Shown here: piece by piece, positions 56,864 to 64,000 of the stretch
How the letters are laid out: the number at the start of each line of letters is the position of its first letter
Numbering within the stretch: position 1 is the first letter of the stretch
Assembly (NCBI GenBank): GCA_006503475.1
Contig: RSEH01000036.1
Span: 62,001 to 126,000 of the forward strand
DNA length: 64,000 nt
Direction of reading: 5' to 3'
Source: Stentor roeselii
Taxonomy: Eukaryota > Ciliophora > Heterotrichea > Heterotrichida > Stentoridae
Made by a program: the position numbers and the translations under genes
The notes under the pieces: model-generated
What the model saw: the letters and a program-made list of their open reading frames with translations, nothing else
Databases searched by the model: none
Told to the model about the DNA's origin: nothing

Positions 56864-59035
56864 ATGAAGATTATGGTGAAATGTGCAGGGAAGAGAAAAA
56901 GAATAATTTTAGAAGTTGAGGAAAGTTGGTCTATTGAAAAAATCAAGAAAATCATTCAGAGTCAGTTCTTGTTGCCAGTGATTAGTTTTAGACTTCTTGC
57001 GTCGGTCTTGCCTGGGTTTAAAATAATGTTGACTGATTCGTTCCCGTTGTCTTTTTACAACTTAAGCTCTTCGTCTATCATTGAAGTAGACGCTTTTGGA
57101 TATAACTCGTTGAAGTTTAAGAAAAGATGCTATAACTCTTTGTACCTTCCAACTCTTGGCTTGAACATTAACTACACTATTATCATGGATGAGGTTTTTG
57201 AGAAAGTTGTTGAGTACTGCAAAACTGGAAATTATTTTGCCTTGTTTGAACTAGCCCTTAGGGATAAGCAAAATAACCCTGATGAGGATCTGCTTAATCG
57301 AGTGCATCCGAACTTGTGGAGTCCTCTTCATTATGCTTGTTTTTATGGACATGGGAAAATTGCGAAGTACTTGATTGACAACCACGTAAACGTCAACAAA
57401 GTGACAGTCGACGAGTGGACAGCCCTTCAGCTAGCTTGTTTTTCAAACAGTCACGACTGTGTAAGTTTTTTAGTCCAAAGCAAAAGCCTACAAATCAACA
57501 AAATCACAAAATTTCGAGGTACAGGTCTTCACCTCGCATGTGAAAGACAACTGACAGACATCGTCAAACTCTTACTCGACGCAAAAGCCTCTGTGACCAT
57601 AAAAGACCCATCAGGAAAAGACCCTTTTGAAATAACTCCAAACGTTGAAATAGTTGAAATGCTTGCAAAGGCCGCTGGTGAAAACGAAATTCAAAAATGT
57701 GTAGAAGTCATTCCTTTCATCAAATGTGTCTGGCAGTATGAACCTTTTTACATCCACGACCGATACATCGTCCTTCACCTCGACATCGACGAGGGCTACT
57801 TGAGCAAATACCGAGAAATCGACGACTTTCACGAAAAAAATCGCCCAGACGCTTCAATTCGCTTATGCGACATTCAAAACGTTTATGAATATTCTTCAAG
57901 GTACACAAAAAAAGACTGTTTTTACTTCGAAGTCGAAACCGCGAAGAGCACCTGGCGCTTTTACCATGATAAAAAAGAAATCGTTAAAGAATGGGTCGAA
58001 AGGATTCAAATCGCTGCGAATTACTTCTGTGCACATGAAGAACATTATCAGAATAAAAGAGATTCATTTAAAAAGTCTATTGTTGATAACAGTGAAGAAA
58101 AACCGAATGTTGTTGAACCTGCTCCTGTTGAACAGCCTTCAGAACCAAGTCAGGTTAAAAATTGTGTAAATTTCGATAGTTTTGAACTTTTAGAAGAAAT
58201 TGGAGAAGGTGGATTTGGTGTTGTTTATATGGTGAGGAAAAAAGATGATGGCAAGATCTATGCGATGAAGTCTCAGAATAAGAAATTACTTGAAAAGAAA
58301 CAGAAGTTGATTTATGCTGTTCGAGAATGTAAAATTATGAAAGACTTGGACCATCCTTTTGTGATTAGTCTTCATTATGCTTTTCAGAATAAGAATTATT
58401 TGTACCTTGTCATCGACTATTGTGATGGAGGAGATTTATCGCAGTTTATTAAAACTTATGGAAGACTTGATGAAAGGACTGCAAGGTTTTACTTGGCTGA
58501 AACGGTTTTAGCACTTGAATATCTTCATACGAAGGGAATTGTTTATCGCGATTTAAAACCTTCTAATATTTTACTGGATTCTGAAGGACATATCAAAATG
58601 ACTGACTTTGGACTTGCTAAGGAAAATGTGAATGCTTTGAACCCTGCTATGTCCATGGCTGGCACTTTGGCTTATCTTGCGCCTGAGACTTGGAAACAAA
58701 AAGGGACTACTTTTGCTTCTGATATTTATGGACTTGGGCCTTTGTTGTATGAAATGCTCACTGGTGAAAGGATTTTCGAAGGGGAAGATATGATGAAAAT
58801 CATCAACAACATGCAGAACTTAAAAATCAATTTTCCTGATCATATCTCGTTTAACGCTAAAAAATTGATTGAAACTGTTATGAATCGAGATCCTCTAAAA
58901 AGACCTACAATGACGAAACTTAAAAACAATTCTTTTTTCTATAAAATCAACTTTAAAATGCTTCTTGATAAGAAAATGAAGCGCCCGATGATTCAGAGTA
59001 AAATTAATCATCATCATAATTCGAGTGTATCTTAA
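56864..59035 (+). CDS. Protein kinase with ubiquitin-like, ankyrin and PH domains
   Basis: 723 aa from ATG 56864 (an earlier frame start is non-ATG). Order: ubiquitin-like beta-grasp (~1-76, MKIMVKCAGKRKRIILEVEE); three ankyrin repeats (~150-255, WSPLHYACFYGHGKIAKYLI, DEWTALQLACFSNSHDCV, GTGLHLACERQLTDIVKLLL); PH-like domain (~285-390, ending WVERIQIAANYF); kinase (~440-700) with GEGGFG (447-452), K469, YRDLKPSN (561-568), DFG (581-583), MAGTLAYLAPE (598-608). The kinase is AGC-like (S6K/AKT type), active by residues. The PH domain suggests membrane phosphoinositide control. I know no family with exactly this order. Confidence 0.9.
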   Translation: MKIMVKCAGKRKRIILEVEESWSIEKIKKIIQSQFLLPVISFRLLASVLPGFKIMLTDSFPLSFYNLSSSSIIEVDAFGYNSLKFKKRCYNSLYLPTLGLNINYTIIMDEVFEKVVEYCKTGNYFALFELALRDKQNNPDEDLLNRVHPNLWSPLHYACFYGHGKIAKYLIDNHVNVNKVTVDEWTALQLACFSNSHDCVSFLVQSKSLQINKITKFRGTGLHLACERQLTDIVKLLLDAKASVTIKDPSGKDPFEITPNVEIVEMLAKAAGENEIQKCVEVIPFIKCVWQYEPFYIHDRYIVLHLDIDEGYLSKYREIDDFHEKNRPDASIRLCDIQNVYEYSSRYTKKDCFYFEVETAKSTWRFYHDKKEIVKEWVERIQIAANYFCAHEEHYQNKRDSFKKSIVDNSEEKPNVVEPAPVEQPSEPSQVKNCVNFDSFELLEEIGEGGFGVVYMVRKKDDGKIYAMKSQNKKLLEKKQKLIYAVRECKIMKDLDHPFVISLHYAFQNKNYLYLVIDYCDGGDLSQFIKTYGRLDERTARFYLAETVLALEYLHTKGIVYRDLKPSNILLDSEGHIKMTDFGLAKENVNALNPAMSMAGTLAYLAPETWKQKGTTFASDIYGLGPLLYEMLTGERIFEGEDMMKIINNMQNLKINFPDHISFNAKKLIETVMNRDPLKRPTMTKLKNNSFFYKINFKMLLDKKMKRPMIQSKINHHHNSSVS

Positions 59036-59054
59036 TAGAAATAGATGAAATAAT

Positions 59055-60032
59055 ATGTTTAATAAATTTCGTGTACCACTTTCAACATCGGGGTATGAAA
59101 TACTTGAAACTATTCATGAGGACCAGATTGAGAAAGTAAGAAATGTTTAGATTTTTCTTGCTAGGGCACTTGATGGGAATTATAATGAATCGACTTTGGT
59201 ATTAAAGCAGATTTGTATGAAAAATTTGGATGTTGTTGTGGATGGGAATTGGGTACATTTGAGAGGAGTGATGCATGAATCGCTTTTAACGACTTTTGAA
59301 TGCTTTTATGAACAAGGTGACTATTGGCTAGTCATGCCGTATTTCAGTTCGATTTCACTAGAAACCTTAATCCGAGTATACTACCCATCAGGCCTAACAG
59401 ACAAAATCCTTCTAAGATACATCCTCTCAACCACCTTATCAGTCCTAAACCAAATTCACTCCACTTCCTCACAACTTCGATCATTAAAGCCAAGTAAGAT
59501 CCTAATAAACCAAGAAGGTCATCTAAAACTCTTAGACTGTGAAATCAGTTCAACAATAAGAGACCTACTTCTTCGAAAGCGATTAATAAACCCTTACTGG
59601 AACTCTCCAGAAGTAATCCAAGGCAGTTCAAGTGACAGTCGAAGCGACATCTGGACTTTTGGGGTGCTCGTCATTTGGCTGCTCACCGGAAAGAACCCTT
59701 GGGAAAACTACCCTTTTGTTAAAGCTGCCTTGATGATCACTGAAAAAACACCTTTTCGTCTCGGGAAAGACTTTCATTGTGAAGGGTTTTTACGGGATTT
59801 AACTGCTTATTGCATGCAGAAAGAACCTGAAAAAAGACCCACAACTGTCACTTTGATGGAAAATCAGTATTTTTCGAAGTTTTCTGGAAATAAACATGCC
59901 GGTGCCATCATGCACAAGATACTTACTTTTAATGATGGAAACTTCAGAAAAATTGAATCTATGCTGCAGCCTTTGCCACTCTGTGGAGAAGACCCTGATG
60001 AGATGTTGGACCCAGAATGTGAGACTGAGTAG
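59055..60032 (+). CDS. Pseudokinase (STE/NEK-like fold)
   Basis: 320 aa over a 15 nt intron (59136-59150). Kinase fold by the text LVLKQI (Lys kept), LKPSKILINQEGHLKLLDCE and NPYWNSPEVIQG then SDIWTFGVLVIWLLTGKNPW. But the Gly loop is lost (TIHEDQIEKIFLAR), the HRD motif reads LRS with Asp replaced by Ser, and DFG reads DCE. Hence phosphotransfer is very unlikely; it may act as an allosteric partner as STRAD does. The downstream exon alone has no N-lobe start, so the intron is needed. Follows the UBL-ANK-PH kinase by 19 nt. Confidence 0.86.
59136..59150 (+). other. 15-nt intron in the pseudokinase gene
   Basis: GTAAGAAATGTTTAG, in-frame TAG. Joins ILETIHEDQIEK to IFLARALDGNYN. Position 10 is G, the one exception to the A-10 pattern among the introns listed here. 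Confidence 0.92.
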
Positions 60033-60042
60033 AATTATATAA

Positions 60043-63000
60043 ATGGTAAACAAAAAACCACTTAAAATTGCATTTGTTGCGTTAATTGTTTTGGGACTTG
60101 GAATGATCACTGTGGGGATTACTATGCCGATTATAATACAGAAACAAATTGATGAGGCACTAAAAAACACCTGGATGAAAAAAAGCGACTACAAAAGCTG
60201 GGGTGAACTTCCAGGTAAATTAGGAGTTAAAGTAGTTCGAGGTTTCCTGATGTACAACATCACAAACCCAGAAGAAATTCTCTTAGGATCAAAAGCGAAC
60301 GTGACAAGGCTTCCCGAGTTCCCGACGCAAGAGTTCACAAAATGGTCAGATTGGACCTACGTCGAAAAAGACGGAACAGTAAAAAAAGTAAAAATTATTC
60401 AGGACTCAACGGACTACATCGCATTTCATTCATCTCTAAACCTAACCAACCTAAAAAACAACGGTACTTATTTCCCGTTAAACGCGGCAGTGACGCTAAT
60501 TAACGCTCCCTGGTACGGGCTGATGAAAAGATACATCGCAGGTAATCCAGTCATCTATGCCCTTTGGAATCTTCATGATATGCAAGTCGCCCTTTCAAGT
60601 GACTTTTACGTCTCTATCATCGCTTACACCCTTTATCAGAAATTCCTTTCTAATCAAACTTTTGCCTTGAATTTGTTGGAAGACGTCGGAATCGTTGGAG
60701 ACCTGGCAGATGAAATCGTTAATGATCAGAAGTTTGGATGGGGGAATTATTTGGCTTGCAGGGTATGGGTTAAGGCTTTTTTAGATTATGAGAAGGAGAA
60801 TGTTATTTATGATGGAGCTTTTGATTATATTTTTAACTACTTTCAAGTTAATCAACTTGGGGTATTGATTCAGAAAGATGGAGGGATTTGGAATTTGATT
60901 CAGGAGATTGTTGATGATATGAAGGATCGATATGGAGATTCTAGTGGAAATGCAATTGCGGCTATGCAATGGGCTAATGCTACTGTGAGTAGAAACCTGC
61001 CTCTTGGTCTTGGAAGTCTTCCAAAATCTCAGCAGTTTCCATACCCTTCATTCTGGTCAATAAACAACACTTTAGGTTTCATTCCAGAGATATTTTGGTC
61101 ACAACAGCTAATAAACAAGACATCTTATGACTACACCCCTAACGCGAGTACCTTGATCGAAGTTGAGTACAAATATCCAAACAAAAACACTCGCACAATA
61201 ATAAACCTCGAAAATTTGACCTTCCTTCTTCTCAATCTTCTTTCTGGGAACTATTCAGCATTAATGAGCCGGTAAGTCCTAAACAGCTTCCAACTTTCAA
61301 GTCCTTTGCTCTTCGGTCCTTTAACCACCTACATTCAACTAACTGTCAACCTTCCTCTTACTCTTCCAGATGGAAGTAAACTGCCTGTTGATTATTATTC
61401 TTTTATTTTATCTAGATTTGCGCAGAAAGCTCTTAGTAATTCTACTGCCCAGTTGAAGTTTGATGCGTTTTGGGCTGTTCATGCAAGGAATTTGTTTGGG
61501 TTTTATATGAAAAGTGGAGTTTCTTGCAAAGAAATTGTTCAGAGTGTTAATGTTTCTTTAGAGGAGTCGATTGAAATTTGTTTTAATTCTGGCTGGGATA
61601 TTTTTGACCCATTCAGCTGGACTAGGTTAATTCCTTGGGCTATTGCTTCGACTCAGAGTAGCTCCTCTCTAGTTTATCAGAGGCTCAGGAATGCTACTGG
61701 GCTGACTGAAAATCAAATGAATGGAATTTTATATTTCGTTAATAATTGCATCAAAAATAGCTTGGAAAATGTACAACAACATATTTCTTTATATTATAAT
61801 TGTTCTCGCCCAGTTTGCACGTTTGATGAAATGATGATCATGCAGTGGTCATCAAGCGTATTTACCCATAATTTAACTCATTATTTAAATGAAACAGTTA
61901 AACCCAATTTAACTATTTCACATTGGCTAAGTTCCAACTATGACTTGCCAATAGAATGGCTAAATTACAACCCTTTACTTCCAATGCCTAAAGAATTAGC
62001 TTCACAGTTGATCACATATGACATGTTCCTTACTCCTCACTATATAAAACTATTTTTCAATTCCTATTTTTCTGGAAACCTTTCAAAGACCTGCCAAATT
62101 TTTCATCTTCCGTCAGTAGAATATGTTGAAGGGTTTTATAAATACTTTCAAAAGATTGTCCCCGGAAGTGGCTTATTTTATACAGCGCCTTTTCATGCTT
62201 GGGTCGATGGAATAGTTCATCCTTTTTTGAATTTTATTTATAAAACTAGTATTTTTGAAGGAGGCAATCCTTTAAGCTACCCTTTTTTTACTATTGCAGG
62301 AAACAACTCTGATGGGCCAACATACCCAAAACACGTAATGAACTCAGGAAAAGGCGACATCGACAAGACCAGACAATACTACAAATACTACGGCAGTCGA
62401 TATCCAGTGAAATACGGCCGAACCTTATGTTTATTCTGTGCAAACGCTTCAAAGTACTCAACAATCCAAGTCTGGGAGCATCACAACAACTTAAAATCAA
62501 CAGATGGAGGAAAGTTCAAGACATACATCGACAAAGATGACAAGCCATCAGCATATCTAGACCTAATAAAGCGAGACATATCTTTAAAATACGACAGCAC
62601 TGAAGACTACTACGGCCTAAAAGCCTTAAAGTTCAAAGTCGACTCATCAGATTTTCTAACTTCAGAGTTTGAGCCAAAGAACATCGACTACGACCAATAC
62701 CCAGGAGGTTTGAATGGTTTTTTCAATTTAAGTATGAATTTCGGGTTTCCTTTTTTCATGAGTCTTCCGAACTTCTACAAATGTGATAAAAGACTGAAAA
62801 AAATGATAAATTTTCATGATTATAAAGGACCTGGAAAAGTGGAAAGTTTTGAAGCTAGTGAGGATGATGAAGCTTTTATTATTATTCATGATCAGACTGG
62901 GTCTAGCTTGAAGCTGAGGTTTAAGATGATGGCTTCTGTGGTGGTATATAAAGATTATTACTTTTCGAGTATTTCTCAGCCTATTGGAAAAGAATATGGA

Positions 63001-63315
63001 CTTTATGTTCCTTATTATACACTTCTTCGTAGATCACAGCTTAGTCATAGCTTTGTTAATAAGCACTTTGGACCACTTATGCAGGCAAATGAGCTGAAAA
63101 AAATATTTTTTTATATGGGAATTATTGGAGGGGTTGTTTTCTTGCAAATTGGATTCATGATCGCAGTTTTCCTCAGAAGGTACGGCCGTAAAAGTCATCA
63201 TCGTTACCTCTCACTGGCGATTCGCAGGTCAATAGACAAGCGTCGAATATCCCAAGCGACTGAAACCGAACCAATCGACAAGCCTCCATCGGAATCAGGC
63301 GAAACGAATAACTAA
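60043..63315 (+). CDS. Very large CD36/LIMP-2 family membrane protein
   Basis: 1085 aa over a 15 nt intron (61272-61286). The N-terminus fits CD36: a TM segment (IAFVALIVLGLGMITVGITM) then IIIQKQIDEAL and later GFLMYNITNPEEILLGSKAN. Many N-x-S/T glycosylation sites in the ectodomain. C-terminal TM (~1022-1044, IIGGVVFLQIGFMIAVFL) and a short basic tail. CD36 proteins are usually ~470-520 aa; the extra ~560 residues are inserted in the ectodomain, which I do not recognise. Likely a phagosome/lysosome or surface lipid receptor. Confidence 0.85.
61272..61286 (+). other. 15-nt intron in the CD36-like gene
   Basis: GTAAGTCCTAAACAG; TAA in frame. Joins NYSALMSR to FQLSSPLLFGPL. A at position 10. 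Confidence 0.93.
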
Positions 63316-63330
63316 GTCTAATCTAATCTC

Positions 63331-64000
63331 TTACAACTCATTCCTCCTTAAATCACTTTCCATTTCCCCCCTTTCCAGAACATCCTTCCTAATAAACTGC
63401 GCCAAATCCTCCTCCATAATTCCTCCTTTATACTCAACAGAAGCCTTGTTCTTTGCCGGGTACCAGACAACAGCAGGCAAACTCTTAAAGTCCTCTTCAG
63501 GCAGTTCATTAAGATTCATGTCGATTTTTCCAAGTTCAACTTTTTTTTCCTTCTGAAACCGGCTGGCGACTTTTTCAAATTCTTTCAAAAACGTTGAACC
63601 AGCAGGCGACTCTGAATTAAAAAAAAAGACAATTTCATGTTTCAAAGGATTTTTCACAATTTGCTCGAATTCCTTCCCGACTATCACCCTCACGTCATTT
63701 TCATATGTCACTGCTGGAGACTCCTGCGACTTAAAAAAAGGTAAAATCAGTCCTTTTTTCCATTTTTCTATAAAATTCTTGATATTTTCTGAAGTTGCAG
63801 GAAGGTCAAGACGGTATTTAACAAGTTTATCACGAGTGTCAAGAAGTAAAACTATCGGCATTTCAGTCGCATTGACTCCAAGTTTTTCTTCAAGATAAGC
63901 GAAACTATCCAAGTTCAAATTTGCATAAGTGAATAAAACCTCTCCTTTATAATCTTCACTTAAATTCTGGTAAGTCTCTTGAAAGATGCTGAACTTGTCA
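63331..64000 (-). CDS. PDI-like ER protein without active-site cysteines, 5' end outside window
   Basis: The minus-strand frame stays open to the window edge, so at least 222 residues are visible and the N-terminus lies beyond 64000. A b'-like domain (GEVLFTYANLNLDSFAYLEE, LGVNATEMPIVLLLD) is followed by an a'-type thioredoxin domain in which the CGHC site is gone: VFFFNSESPAGSTFLKEF stands where VEFYAPWCGHCKNLAPEY would be. It ends RRNEL, a likely KDEL-type ER retention signal. So a redox-inactive PDI relative, perhaps a chaperone. A nearby upstream a domain, off the window, could still be active. Confidence 0.85.
   Translation of the reverse strand, partial: DKFSIFQETYQNLSEDYKGEVLFTYANLNLDSFAYLEEKLGVNATEMPIVLLLDTRDKLVKYRLDLPATSENIKNFIEKWKKGLILPFFKSQESPAVTYENDVRVIVGKEFEQIVKNPLKHEIVFFFNSESPAGSTFLKEFEKVASRFQKEKKVELGKIDMNLNELPEEDFKSLPAVVWYPAKNKASVEYKGGIMEEDLAQFIRKDVLERGEMESDLRRNEL

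Noticed and set aside
1-64000. A ciliate code with TAA/TAG as Gln or TGA as Trp
   Set aside because: No conserved domain has any of the three codons in frame except within introns, and all three end recognised genes (TGA at 32786, 48403 and 48778).
1-64000. tRNA genes, transposons, LTR or virus-derived elements, CRISPR arrays
   Set aside because: I looked for T-loop GGTTCGA-like text in clover context, terminal repeats and transposase or integrase motifs and found none that could be supported.

Overview
The window looks like a piece of macronuclear-type DNA from a heterotrich ciliate, most likely Stentor or a close relative. This is an inference from four things seen in the sequence. The DNA is AT-rich and packed with short-spaced genes on both strands. 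Every intron I can place (11 in 10 genes plus one more gene copy of the same type) is exactly 15 nt long, GT...AG, and nearly all have an A at intron position 10. TAA, TAG and TGA all act as stops, so the code is standard, unlike Paramecium/Tetrahymena (TAA/TAG as Gln) or Blepharisma (TGA as Trp). The gene set is ciliate-like: many coiled-coil and axonemal proteins, many kinases, and large cysteine-rich membrane receptors.

Layout. 0-5.6 kb: unknown protein, four-TM protein, acylated AGC kinase, axonemal coiled-coil protein, CEP20/FOR20, axonemal-type thioredoxin. 5.6-13.2 kb: two tandem LamG/cysteine-rich/multi-TM receptors, then a tiny GTSF1-like double CHHC zinc-finger gene. 13.3-21.6 kb: cytoskeletal-looking coiled-coil genes, a DHHC-family protein without its catalytic cysteine, an LRR protein, an IQ-motif protein. 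21.6-27 kb: gene-poor, with one B-box/WD40 gene. 27-29.6 kb: VAP-like MSP protein, a TTL-like protein, FtsJ/MRM2 methyltransferase. 30-34.6 kb: three tandem MFSD1-like transporters, the first decayed. 34.6-45.5 kb: CCZ1, a second copy of the axonemal coiled-coil gene, EB1, fatty-acid 2-hydroxylase, a NEK kinase. 45.6-47.6 kb: tandem AlkD-like HEAT-repeat genes, the second frameshifted. 48-50.5 kb: a VEFS-box-only (Suz12-like) protein, an RS protein, a family X DNA polymerase. 50.5-64 kb: a DFN-motif kinase, LITAF-like protein, NUP107, an active-type DHHC enzyme next to an MGCC protein, a UBL-ANK-PH-kinase fusion, a pseudokinase, a very large CD36 protein, and the end of a PDI-like gene that has lost its CxxC.

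Themes. Several genes serve cilia and microtubules (CEP20, thioredoxin, the two coiled-coil paralogues, EB1, NEK). Several serve endolysosomal membranes (CCZ1, MFSD1-like, CD36, LITAF-like, VAP). Three short or mid-sized genes (GTSF1-like, VEFS-box, PolX) belong to families that in other ciliates act in PIWI-small RNA-PRC2 guided DNA elimination and its end-joining repair; they are not clustered, and their role here is inference. Gene spacing is extreme: convergent stops 3-25 nt apart, divergent starts 7-12 nt apart, and two same-strand pairs with 0 or -1 nt between stop and start. No tRNA, rRNA, CRISPR, transposon or virus-derived element was recognised.
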